From: Hwanghaeella sp964350445
GTDB lineage: Bacteria > Pseudomonadota > Alphaproteobacteria > UBA8366 > Aestuariispiraceae
Length of the DNA stretch: 64,000 nt
Direction: 5' to 3'
Assembly (NCBI GenBank): GCA_964350445.1
Contig: CAYGKA010000004.1
Span: 73,427 to 137,426, forward strand
The notes under the pieces are model-generated. The model saw only the letters and a program-made list of their open reading frames with translations. It had not been told where the DNA came from and did no database searches. Below are positions 35,703-44,118 of the stretch, in pieces. Position 1 is the first letter of the stretch, and each line of letters starts with the position of its first letter. The position numbers and the translations under genes are program-made.

Positions 35703-36368
35703 ATGACCCTGACACCGGCGCAAATCACCGCGCGCATCCTGATCGAAACCAAATCCATCCTGTTTCAGCCCGACGACCCGTTCATTTTCACGAGCGGCCG
35801 CGCCAGCCCCGTCTATACGGATTGCCGCCGGTTGATCGGCTTCCCTCGGGCCCGCCGCCGCCTGATGCAGATGGGCGCGGCGCAGATCGAAGAAGCGATC
35901 GGCTTTGAAAGCCTGGATGTGGTGGCCGGCGGGGAAACCGCAGGCATTCCCTTCGCCGCCTGGATCGCCGACGCGCTGATGCTGCCGATGTGCTATGTTC
36001 GCAAAAAGCCCAAAGGATTCGGCCGAAACGCCCGGATCGAGGGCGACCTTCAGGAAGGCCAAAAGGTGATCCTGGTGGAAGACTTGGCCACGGACGGCGG
36101 TTCGAAACTCTCTTTCGTCGAAGGGATCCGCGACGCGGGCGCGGAATGCGCCCATTGCTTCGTCGTCTTCCATTATGGGATCTTCCCGCAATCGGTCGCC
36201 GACCTGAAGGAACAAGGCGTCACGCTGCATGCGCTGTGCACCTGGTGGGACGTCTTGGATTATGTCGAACAGGCATCCCTTTTCCCCGCCGATCAAATCG
36301 CCGAGATCAAAGCCTTCCTGAACGACCCGGTTGCCTGGTCGAAGGCCCATGGCGGCAAAGAAGACTGA
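35703..36368 (+). CDS. pyrE: Orotate phosphoribosyltransferase
   Basis: A 221-residue enzyme that joins orotate and PRPP to form orotidine 5'-phosphate in pyrimidine synthesis. SILFQPDDPFIFTSGRASPVY at the N-terminus (about residues 18-38) is typical of the alphaproteobacterial form, GGETAGIPFAAWIAD near 80 contacts orotate, and VILVEDLATDGGSK at about 122-135 is the PRPP loop. No other pyr gene is in the window. It starts 51 bp after the SLAC1-family gene; a perfect inverted repeat follows about 48 bp after its stop. Confidence 0.93.
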   Translation: MTLTPAQITARILIETKSILFQPDDPFIFTSGRASPVYTDCRRLIGFPRARRRLMQMGAAQIEEAIGFESLDVVAGGETAGIPFAAWIADALMLPMCYVRKKPKGFGRNARIEGDLQEGQKVILVEDLATDGGSKLSFVEGIRDAGAECAHCFVVFHYGIFPQSVADLKEQGVTLHALCTWWDVLDYVEQASLFPADQIAEIKAFLNDPVAWSKAHGGKED

Positions 36369-36416
36369 CGGTCCGCGCATCGGCCCTACTGGCCTGTCCC
36401 TTCGGGCGTGCTACTC

Positions 36417-36464
36417 TTTCCCTATTCCACCCGCGCGATAAATGGTTGAGGTGGAATAGGGAAA
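36417..36464. repeat. Perfect 15-bp inverted repeat upstream of an ABC importer operon
   Basis: TTTCCCTATTCCACC and GGTGGAATAGGGAAA form perfect 15-bp arms around 18 bases. The right arm ends 16 bp before the binding protein ATG, next to its AAGGGG Shine-Dalgarno. No T-run follows. It could be an operator, a leader hairpin shielding the ribosome binding site, or a U-less terminator for pyrE. Confidence 0.7.
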
Positions 36465-36480
36465 CGAGACAAGGGGCCCC

Positions 36481-38163
36481 ATGCAGAATTCGATCCGTCC
36501 GATCCGCCGGCTGCTGACAGCCTGTTTTCTCGCCGTCGCCGCGTGGCTTCCCGCCGCAGGCCAAGCCGCCGACCGCGATCGGCTGGTCATCGGCATAAGT
36601 CAGTTCCCCAGCACCCTTCATCCCAGTTTCGATTCCATGCTGGCCAAGGAATACGTGAACGCCATGGCCCGGCGGAAGATCACCGTCTACGACCACGACT
36701 GGAATGTGGTGTGCTTGCTGTGCACCGGCCTGCCGGACCTGACCGCCGGCACGGCACGGTACGAAAAGACCGCGGACGGCAAGGACGGCATGGCGCTCGA
36801 CTACGCGTTGGACCCGCGCGCCGTCTGGGGTGACGGCACGCCGATCACGACCAAGGACGTGCTCTTCACCTGGGAAGTCGGGCGGCATCCGCAAACCGGC
36901 ACCGACAGTTCCGAACTCTACCGCCGTATCCTTGGCATCGATGTCCATGACGACCATCGTTTCACATTGCACATGGATCGGCGCAGCTGCGACTATAAGG
37001 GCCTGGCGGAGTTCAACCTGCTGCCCGAACACCTGGAACGCGCCGTTTTCGAACCGGCGACCGATTACCGCAAGCGCACACTCTATGACCGCGATCCCGC
37101 CAATCCGGGCCTGTGGTACGGTCCCTATCGCGTGACGGAGGTGAGTCCGGGCTCCAACATCGTCCTGGAACCCAACCCGCTTTGGTGGGGCAAGAAGCCT
37201 TATTTCAAGCAGATCGTCGTCCGTACCATCGAAAACACCGCCGCCCTGGTTGCCAACCTGCTGGCCGGCGACATCGATATGATCGAGGGGGAGCCCGGCC
37301 TGTCCATCGACCAGGCGCTGTCCTTCGAGCGCCGTCATGGCGATGATTATCAGGTCATCTACAAGCCCGGCCTGATCTACGAACACATGGATGTGGCTCT
37401 CGACAATCCCGTTCTGTCGGACGTACGCGTACGTAAAGCCCTCCTCCATGGTATCGACCGACAGGCAATCAGCGATAAGCTCTTCGCCGGCAAACAGCCG
37501 GTCGCCCATACCCAGACCAACCCTTTGGATTCGGTGTACTACGATGGCGCCCCGAAATACACGTACGATCCCTCAACGGCGGCAAGCTTGCTCGATAAGG
37601 CGGGCTGGCCACTGGCTGCGGACGGCGTGCGGCGGCATGCGGACGGCACGCAGCTGCAGTTCGACCTGATGACGACGGCCGGGAACAAAAGCCGCGAACT
37701 GGTCCAACAAGTCCTGCAAAGCCAATGGAAGGAACTGGGCGTCGAGGTAACGATCCGCAACGAACCCGCCCGCGTTTTCTTCGGCGAAACGGTCAGTAAG
37801 CGGAAATTCAACGGCCTCGCGATGTTCGCCTGGCTGTCCTCACCGCAGAGCATTCCGAGGTCCAGCTTGCATTCCGAAATGATTCCAACCGAGGAGAACG
37901 CCTGGGCCGGGCAAAACTATACCGGCTATGCTTCCGCAAAGATGGACAAGATCATCGACGACCTGGAATTGGTCTGCGAGCCGGAGGCGAATCGCAAACT
38001 GTGGGAGGAAATGCAGACCCTGTACGCGGAAGACCTGCCGGCGCTGCCGCTGTATTTTCGGGCCAGCTCCTACATCCTGCCGAAATGGCTGAAGGGTGTA
38101 CGCCCCACCGGCCACCAATACACCAGCACGAACTGGATCGAGGAATGGACCGTCGCCGAATGA
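36481..38163 (+). CDS. Periplasmic binding protein of a peptide/nickel-type ABC importer (SBP family 5)
   Basis: A 560-residue exported binding protein. A signal peptide spans residues 1-30 (hydrophobic core LLTACFLAVAAWLPA, ending GQAA). Family 5 features are SQFPSTLHPSFDSMLAKEY near 42-60, DPRAVWGDGTPITTKDVLFTW near 111-131 and the late GVRPTGHQYTSTNW. Such proteins bind peptides, opines, sugars or metal complexes. The ligand is not evident. A strong AAGGGG Shine-Dalgarno precedes the ATG, and a perfect inverted repeat lies just upstream. Two permease genes follow at gaps of 46 and 3 bp. Confidence 0.92.
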   Translation: MQNSIRPIRRLLTACFLAVAAWLPAAGQAADRDRLVIGISQFPSTLHPSFDSMLAKEYVNAMARRKITVYDHDWNVVCLLCTGLPDLTAGTARYEKTADGKDGMALDYALDPRAVWGDGTPITTKDVLFTWEVGRHPQTGTDSSELYRRILGIDVHDDHRFTLHMDRRSCDYKGLAEFNLLPEHLERAVFEPATDYRKRTLYDRDPANPGLWYGPYRVTEVSPGSNIVLEPNPLWWGKKPYFKQIVVRTIENTAALVANLLAGDIDMIEGEPGLSIDQALSFERRHGDDYQVIYKPGLIYEHMDVALDNPVLSDVRVRKALLHGIDRQAISDKLFAGKQPVAHTQTNPLDSVYYDGAPKYTYDPSTAASLLDKAGWPLAADGVRRHADGTQLQFDLMTTAGNKSRELVQQVLQSQWKELGVEVTIRNEPARVFFGETVSKRKFNGLAMFAWLSSPQSIPRSSLHSEMIPTEENAWAGQNYTGYASAKMDKIIDDLELVCEPEANRKLWEEMQTLYAEDLPALPLYFRASSYILPKWLKGVRPTGHQYTSTNWIEEWTVAE

Positions 38164-38209
38164 CGACGGCACCATCCGCATACCGCCCATATGAGGGGGA
38201 GCCAGGCGC

Positions 38210-39172
38210 ATGATTCGATTCCTGGCGGCGCGCCTGCTGCAATGCCTGATCGTCCTCATGGTCATGTCATTCCTGATCTACGCCCTGATCGGCTTGATGC
38301 CGGGCGATCCGATCGACCTGATGTTATCGGCAAACCCCGACTTCACCTCGGCCGACGCGGCGCGCCTGAAGGCGCTCTATGGATTGGACCAGCCGCTGTT
38401 GAGCCGCTACGGCAATTGGCTGCTTGCCGCGCTCGGCGGCGATTTCGGGTATTCAAGGCTCTACAGCCAGCCGGTCCTTGACGTGATCGGCCCGCGCCTC
38501 GCAAACACGGCCCTGCTGGTTGGAATAAGCCTCGCCCTGTCGCTGATGCTGGCCATTCCGCTCGGGATTGCGGCAGCCGTCCGGCCCTATTCAGTGATCG
38601 ACTATCTGGTCAACCTCACCTGCTTCGCCGGGATCAGCGCCCCGCCCTTCTGGCTGGCCCTGATGGCGATCATGCTGTTTTCCGTCACTTTGGGATGGTT
38701 TCCGGCAGGGGGACAGCCGCCGCCGGGCGCAGGCCCTTGGGAAACAATGCAACACGCGGTCTTGCCGATCGGCGTCTTGACCTTGGCGTCCGTCGGCGGA
38801 TTCACCCGTTTCATGCGGGCGTCCATGATCCAGACCCTGCGCCAGGACTACATTCGCACCGCCGCCGCCAAGGGCATGACCAGAACCCGGATCGTCTATG
38901 GTCATGCGCTGCGCAACGCCCTGTTGCCGCTGGTCACCATCATAGCCTTGAGTTTCGGGACCTTGTTCTCCGGCGCCCTGATCACGGAGACGATGTTCGC
39001 ATGGCTCGGCATGGGAAAAACGATCTACGACGCCATCCTCGGCAACGACTTCAATCTCGCCTTGGTCGGCTTGCTGATGGCGACCGGAATGACACTGCTG
39101 GGCAACGTGTTGGCGGACATTTCCTATGTCGCGCTCGACCCGCGGCTCGATTTCCAGGCCGAGGATGATTGA
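38210..39172 (+). CDS. ABC importer permease (DppB/OppB type)
   Basis: A 320-residue inner-membrane permease with six helices. The N-terminal MIRFLAARLLQCLIVLMVMSF segment is the usual OppB/DppB first helix, and the EAA loop DYIRTAAAKGMTRTRIVYGHALRNAL at about residues 218-243 couples to an ATPase. It lies in operon with the binding protein and the second permease, three bases before the latter. Confidence 0.92.
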   Translation: MIRFLAARLLQCLIVLMVMSFLIYALIGLMPGDPIDLMLSANPDFTSADAARLKALYGLDQPLLSRYGNWLLAALGGDFGYSRLYSQPVLDVIGPRLANTALLVGISLALSLMLAIPLGIAAAVRPYSVIDYLVNLTCFAGISAPPFWLALMAIMLFSVTLGWFPAGGQPPPGAGPWETMQHAVLPIGVLTLASVGGFTRFMRASMIQTLRQDYIRTAAAKGMTRTRIVYGHALRNALLPLVTIIALSFGTLFSGALITETMFAWLGMGKTIYDAILGNDFNLALVGLLMATGMTLLGNVLADISYVALDPRLDFQAEDD

Positions 39173-39175
39173 CCC

Positions 39176-40135
39176 ATGACGGATGAAACCGCAGACCCGG
39201 CGCGTACCATCCTGGAGAGAGCCCGGTCGCCCAGCGCGCAATCCCCGATGCGGCGCCGTGTCGGGCGGTTCCTGGATCATAAGCTCGCCGTGGCCAGCGG
39301 TATCGTTCTCGCCGCCCTGGGCATTTTGGCCCTCTGTGCACCCTTGATCGCCGATCTACTGGGAACCGACGGGGTCTCGGCGGATCTGTTCAACCGGCTG
39401 GCCCCGTCATCGGCGGACCATCCCCTGGGCACCGACGAAGCCGGCCGGGACGTGCTGGTCCGCCTTCTGTATGGCGGTCGGATATCCTTGGCCGTGGCCC
39501 TGGTCACGGCGGTCATCACGGCGGTGATCGGCGCCGGCATCGGCCTTGCGGCCGGGTATTTCGGCGGCACGTTGGATGCTCTCTTGATGCGCGTGACCGA
39601 TGGGGTCATCGCCCTGCCGCTGCTCCCCTTGCTGATCGTGCTGGCCGCGGTTGATCTGACCAAGCTCGGATTCGCGGCGGAGACCGCTTCCGGCGACAAT
39701 GTCAGCCTGTACAGGATCGTGATCATCATCGCGCTGGTCGGCTGGACGACCGTGGCGCGGCTGGTACGGGCGGAGGCCCTCAGTCTGCGGCGGCGCGATT
39801 TCGTGCGGGCCGCCGTCGCACAGGGAGCTGGCCCGGTAAGGATCTTGTTCGGGCACATCCTGCCCAACTGCGCTTCGCCCCTTGTCGTCGCGACCACGCT
39901 TTCGGTCGGCAACATCATTTTGTTCGAGTCCGTGCTGAGCTTCCTCGGCCTGGGCATCCAGCCCCCGACGCCCAGCTGGGGCAACATGCTGACCAATGCC
40001 CAGGACATCATCTGGGACAGTCCGCTGCTGGCGGTCTGGCCGGGCGGCATGATTTTCATCACCGTGATCGCCTTCAATTTCTTGGGCGACGGGCTACAGG
40101 ATGCCTTGGACCCGAAAGCCCTGGGCGACCGATAG
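39176..40135 (+). CDS. ABC importer permease (DppC/OppC type)
   Basis: A 319-residue permease with six helices, preceded by a 35-residue cytoplasmic tail. HPLGTDEAGRDVLVRLLYGGRISL near residues 81-104 is the hallmark of the OppC/DppC subgroup, and DFVRAAVAQGAGPVRILFGHILPN (about 203-226) is the EAA loop. It completes the membrane channel with the DppB-type partner. No DppD/DppF-type ATPase gene follows; the next gene encodes an unrelated low-complexity protein after a 249-bp gap, so the importer must borrow ATPases encoded elsewhere. Confidence 0.92.
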   Translation: MTDETADPARTILERARSPSAQSPMRRRVGRFLDHKLAVASGIVLAALGILALCAPLIADLLGTDGVSADLFNRLAPSSADHPLGTDEAGRDVLVRLLYGGRISLAVALVTAVITAVIGAGIGLAAGYFGGTLDALLMRVTDGVIALPLLPLLIVLAAVDLTKLGFAAETASGDNVSLYRIVIIIALVGWTTVARLVRAEALSLRRRDFVRAAVAQGAGPVRILFGHILPNCASPLVVATTLSVGNIILFESVLSFLGLGIQPPTPSWGNMLTNAQDIIWDSPLLAVWPGGMIFITVIAFNFLGDGLQDALDPKALGDR

Positions 40136-40384
40136 TCGAACACCATGAAGATGCGTCACCCATCAGCTTCGATTTCGCATGACTTTCAAACGGTTATCAT
40201 TCGTTCCTCTTGCATTTTATAGCCTTCGGCACTACATTGATTAGTGTATCGGGATGTGTTCCCCGTCACTGTGCCGTCGCCGGATAGAGCGTAAGGTTCA
40301 GGTCGAATGCGGTATTTTGTTACAAAAAGTACACAATTTCAGACGGTTAATGGATAGGCGTCCGAAAACCGGACAAGGTTGGAA
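40136..40384. other. Intergenic region before the low-complexity protein gene
   Basis: This 249-bp AT-richer gap has no recognisable RNA gene. It contains a small hairpin (GTCCG-aaaac-CGGAC near 40360) and no convincing terminator for the ABC operon. A promoter for the next gene is expected here, but no clear -35/-10 pair was seen. Confidence 0.5.
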
Positions 40385-40969
40385 ATGGCTGATTTAGGAG
40401 GCATTGCTGGTCTGTTGAACGCTGTTACGCAGCGTAGCGTTGAGACTCAACGCAGCACGACCAATGATGATGCCGAAGATAATCGGACGACGACGCAAAC
40501 CGCCGGCACCACCGAGTCTGCGGGAAGCGGCACGACATCCGCCGCCGCGACAGTCGGCGAAGGCTTGGCCTTTCAGCCGATCGACGCCACCGGGACCGAC
40601 CAGACCGCCAACACCGAATTCACCGGATCGACCGGGCGGGTCATTCAGGACCAGGTAACGATCAGCTCGGAAGCACGGTCGGCCTTCGCGCAATCCCAAG
40701 CCGGGACGAGCGAGTCCAGCAGCCCTGGGGCATCGGCGTTCGAAGCAGCGATCAACCCGGCACGAAGCTTGGCATTCCGCGCCGATTCCGCTGAGGAAGC
40801 CGCCACCATCAACGGGGTGGAAGAGGTAAACGCCGCCGCCGACCGGGGCCAAACCAATCAGGTTGAAACCAACGAGAGTGACACCGGCACGGTGGTCGGG
40901 AATACCGACGTCACCGCCCTCTCTTCGCAAAACCGCGAATTGGGACAATTGGTGGACCAGTTCGCTTGA
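40385..40969 (+). CDS. Low-complexity Ser/Thr/Ala-rich protein of unknown function
   Basis: A 194-residue acidic protein with no signal peptide or membrane helix. After a short start with a hydrophobic patch (LGGIAGLLNAV) the middle is rich in Thr, Ser, Ala, Gln and Asn and probably disordered. A conserved-looking segment VIQDQVTISSEARSAFAQSQ lies near residues 88-107, and the last residues SSQNRELGQLVDQFA could form a helix. ATG 40385 is used in preference to TTG 40379. It sits upstream of the type I secretion genes, 322 bp away, and could be a secreted or surface-associated accessory protein, but that is only context. Confidence 0.55.
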   Translation: MADLGGIAGLLNAVTQRSVETQRSTTNDDAEDNRTTTQTAGTTESAGSGTTSAAATVGEGLAFQPIDATGTDQTANTEFTGSTGRVIQDQVTISSEARSAFAQSQAGTSESSSPGASAFEAAINPARSLAFRADSAEEAATINGVEEVNAAADRGQTNQVETNESDTGTVVGNTDVTALSSQNRELGQLVDQFA

Positions 40970-41291
40970 TCCGCCGAAACGGCGCCCATTTCAATTTCCT
41001 CTGAAACCAATTTTTGCGTCACCCGTGCAGCGGACGTCCTGATGAGGTCTGGTTCAAGCTGTGTCTTGGGCAATGCATGCAGTCGCCGACCCAACGCTTT
41101 TGGAATAACCCCAAGTGAATTTTCAATAGAAAAAGGCAAAAGCAAATAATGCCGACTACGCCGGGTCTTTGCACAAGACAACCAAAACAATAATTGGGTC
41201 GCCTCTTATTAATAACTGGACAGTTTATCCAAAGGAAATTTAAGGATACACTGCAGTTTCACTCCATGGATACGATACGTAGAGCCGCCGA
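40970..41291. other. Intergenic region before the type I secretion operon
   Basis: This 322-bp gap is clearly more AT-rich than the genes around it, especially 41105-41270. A weak hairpin (GCCGAAACGGC) follows the preceding stop. It probably holds the T1SS operon promoter, but no consensus sigma-70 or sigma-54 site was clear, and no RNA gene was recognised. Confidence 0.5.
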
Positions 41292-44105
41292 ATGGCCCCA
41301 GATGATGACGTAACAGCCAACCGGCAAAGCGGCGGCGAGCCTGACGATACGGGCGCATCCGGGCGCGACGACGGCAGCAGCGGTTTATCGCGCCTCTTCG
41401 GCGCCAAGAAAGCGGCTGCGAAAAAGGCGGCGGCAAACAAAGACTCGACAGCCGCCCCGGCCTTTTCTTCCTTCCGGTCGCCGCAAGCCATTCCCGACAC
41501 CCTGGCCGCGCGCATACCGCCCGCCCCTGTGATGCAGGAGGGCGATGCACCGCCGATCTCTCATGAAACGACCGGCGCCGTCGAGGCGTCGGACCAAGCT
41601 GGCATCGATTCCGAAGAGGAAGTGCTGCCGGAATTGGGTGGCGTATCGCTTGGGCGCACCGATGGGCCGGATGACCAATTCGCTGATGGCAAGCCGGAAA
41701 CGCTGGGCGAGGAAACCGACGAGGTTTTGCCCCGCGGCGATCTTCTAGCCGTATCCGCAGGCCAGCCCGATCAAACCGCTGGAACAGGCGGGCGAGACCT
41801 GCTCGCTCGAACCACGGTGAAAGAGAAGCCGCTGGATGAAAAGCCCGCCGGGCCGCGCGCGATGGAAATGCCGCTCACGCCCGAAGAACGGGAGCGTCGG
41901 GACGGTGACGAACGCCGCAACGAGGAACGGCCCGGCGCCGATAGAAGGGGCGTCGCCGACACCTGGGCCGTGCGGCCGTCGCGCCATACCAACGACGATC
42001 CCTTGCTGGGTTGCCTCACCATTATCTGTACCTTGCTCGACAGGCCGATCTCGTCGGATGCCCTCACCGCGGGGCTCCCGCTCGACGACGGGCATCTGAC
42101 ACCGGACCTGTTCCGCCGGGCGGCCGAGCGCGCGGGCATTTCCTCCCGCCTCGTCACCCGGAAGCTGGAAGACATTTCGCAAATGTCCCTTCCCTGCGTC
42201 GTCCTTTTGCACGGCAAGAGAGCGGCCGTCGTCACGCATATGAAGGGCCTGGAGAAGGTGACCGTCGTCCTGCCCGAAATGGGCGCCGGCGCACGGGAAA
42301 TTCCGTTCTCGGAACTGCAGCAGGAATATGCCGGCTATACGATCTTCGCCCGGCCGGAATTCCAATTCGACACGCGGGCGGTCGACCTGCATGTCAAGAA
42401 CCCGAAAGGGTGGTTCTGGGGAACGATCATGTCTTCCTGGACGCTTTACGTGGAAGTCATGATCGCCGCGCTGTTGATCAACCTTTTCGCCATCGCCAGC
42501 CCATTGTTCACCATGAATGTCTACGACCGTGTGGTTCCGAACTTCGCGGAAGAAACGCTGTGGGTCCTCGCTATCGGCGTGACAACGGTTTTCGTCTTCG
42601 ACTTCATTCTCAAATTGTTGCGGGCCTATCTGGTCGACGCCGCGGGAAAGAGCGCCGATACCAAGATTGCCGCGCGTCTGTTCCAACAGATGTTGGGCAT
42701 GAAAATGGCGCATCGCCCGCCGTCGTCGGGGGCGCTCGCCAACCAGATGCGGGAATTCGAATCGATCCGGGAATTCTTCACGTCCTCCACCCTGGTGGCG
42801 CTGATCGATCTTCCTTTCATCTTCATGTTTGTGGCGATCATCTACGTAATAGGCGGGCCGGTTGCGATTGTACCCGCCGTTGTCGTCGCGATCGTCATTC
42901 CGATCGGCATGCTGATGCAGATTCCGATGAAAAAGATCGTGCAAGAGACTTTCCGGGAAGCGCAGCAGAAGCACGCAATCCTCATCGAAGCGATATCCGG
43001 CATCGAGACGATCAAGTCGACCGCCTCCGAAGGACGGATGCAGCGCAGTTGGGAATTGTTCGTTAACCGTACGGCCCGGTCGGCCATGCGCGCCGCCCGC
43101 TGGTCTCAGATCGCCATGAACTTTTCGAGTTTCGCGATGCAGATGGTGACCGTCCTGGTTATCATCGTCGGCGTCTATCTGATCCAGGAAGGCGAAATGA
43201 CCGTGGGGGCGCTTGTCGCCTGTACGATCCTCTCCGGCCGCGCCTTGGCGCCGCTCGGCCAAATCGCCGCGATCGCCACGCGATTCCACCAGGCGCGCAA
43301 CTCCCTGTCTGCGCTGGACGGCATGATGCAGACCCCGGTCGAACGACCGGAGGGACGCACCTTCGTCAACCGCCAGAAATTCAGCGGCCAAATTGAGTTC
43401 AAGGATGTCGGCTTTACCTATCCCGACGCCAAGACGAGCGCGCTGCAAAAAGTCTCCTTCAAGATCGAAGCGGGTGAAAAGGTCGGCATCATCGGCCGCA
43501 TCGGGTCCGGAAAAAGCACGCTCGAACGGCTGATCATGGGCCTGTACGACCCGACCGATGGCGCGGTCCTGGTGGACGGCACGGATACGCGGCAGGTAGA
43601 CCCGGCCGACCTGCGCCGCAGCATCGGCGTCGTGCCGCAGGACACCTATCTTTTCTTCGGCACCGTGAAGGAGAATATCGCCCTAGGCGCGCCCTATGCG
43701 GATGACGAGATGATCCTGCGTGCCGCGCGAATTTCAGGCGTGGACGAGTTTACCAGCCGGCACCCGCTGGGCCTGGACATGCCGGTCGGCGAGCGGGGAC
43801 AATCGCTCTCAGGCGGTCAGCGTCAGGCGATTTCCATCGCCCGCGCGCTGTTGTTGGAACCGCCCATCCTGTTGCTGGATGAACCGACCAGTTCCATGGA
43901 TAATACGACCGAAGGGCGCTTCAAGCAGCGGATGCAGTCCATGATGCCCGGGAAGACCTTGATTCTGGTGACCCATCGCGGGTCGCTCTTGACGCTTGTT
44001 GACCGTTTGCTCGTCATGGATGGTGGGCTTCTTGTGGCGGACGGACCAAAGGACCAAGTCATGGAAGCCTTGGCCAGTGGCCGCATCCAAACCGCGAAGG
44101 CTTGA
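41292..44105 (+). CDS. Type I secretion system ABC exporter (LapB/HlyB type) with long N-terminal extension
   Basis: A 937-residue inner-membrane exporter subunit. Residues 1 to about 230 are a polar, charged and probably disordered extension with a KKAAAKKAAANK stretch. Residues about 235-360 form a C39-peptidase-like domain (DDPLLGCLTIICTLL start) in which the peptidase histidine motif is not recognisable, as in HlyB/LapB. Helices follow, then the ATPase domain: Walker A GRIGSGKST near 736, signature LSGGQRQ near 838 and Walker B LLLDEPTSSMD near 860. It should export a large unprocessed substrate with the HlyD partner 13 bp downstream. The RTX adhesin at 59.6-64 kb is the likely cargo. Confidence 0.92.
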   Translation: MAPDDDVTANRQSGGEPDDTGASGRDDGSSGLSRLFGAKKAAAKKAAANKDSTAAPAFSSFRSPQAIPDTLAARIPPAPVMQEGDAPPISHETTGAVEASDQAGIDSEEEVLPELGGVSLGRTDGPDDQFADGKPETLGEETDEVLPRGDLLAVSAGQPDQTAGTGGRDLLARTTVKEKPLDEKPAGPRAMEMPLTPEERERRDGDERRNEERPGADRRGVADTWAVRPSRHTNDDPLLGCLTIICTLLDRPISSDALTAGLPLDDGHLTPDLFRRAAERAGISSRLVTRKLEDISQMSLPCVVLLHGKRAAVVTHMKGLEKVTVVLPEMGAGAREIPFSELQQEYAGYTIFARPEFQFDTRAVDLHVKNPKGWFWGTIMSSWTLYVEVMIAALLINLFAIASPLFTMNVYDRVVPNFAEETLWVLAIGVTTVFVFDFILKLLRAYLVDAAGKSADTKIAARLFQQMLGMKMAHRPPSSGALANQMREFESIREFFTSSTLVALIDLPFIFMFVAIIYVIGGPVAIVPAVVVAIVIPIGMLMQIPMKKIVQETFREAQQKHAILIEAISGIETIKSTASEGRMQRSWELFVNRTARSAMRAARWSQIAMNFSSFAMQMVTVLVIIVGVYLIQEGEMTVGALVACTILSGRALAPLGQIAAIATRFHQARNSLSALDGMMQTPVERPEGRTFVNRQKFSGQIEFKDVGFTYPDAKTSALQKVSFKIEAGEKVGIIGRIGSGKSTLERLIMGLYDPTDGAVLVDGTDTRQVDPADLRRSIGVVPQDTYLFFGTVKENIALGAPYADDEMILRAARISGVDEFTSRHPLGLDMPVGERGQSLSGGQRQAISIARALLLEPPILLLDEPTSSMDNTTEGRFKQRMQSMMPGKTLILVTHRGSLLTLVDRLLVMDGGLLVADGPKDQVMEALASGRIQTAKA

Positions 44106-44118
44106 TAGGATCTAGGCA

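Noticed and set aside
41745..43448. 567-codon frame opposite the type I exporter
   Set aside because: It is a shadow of a clear ABC exporter gene, rich in His/Arg/Gln as expected from reverse reading.
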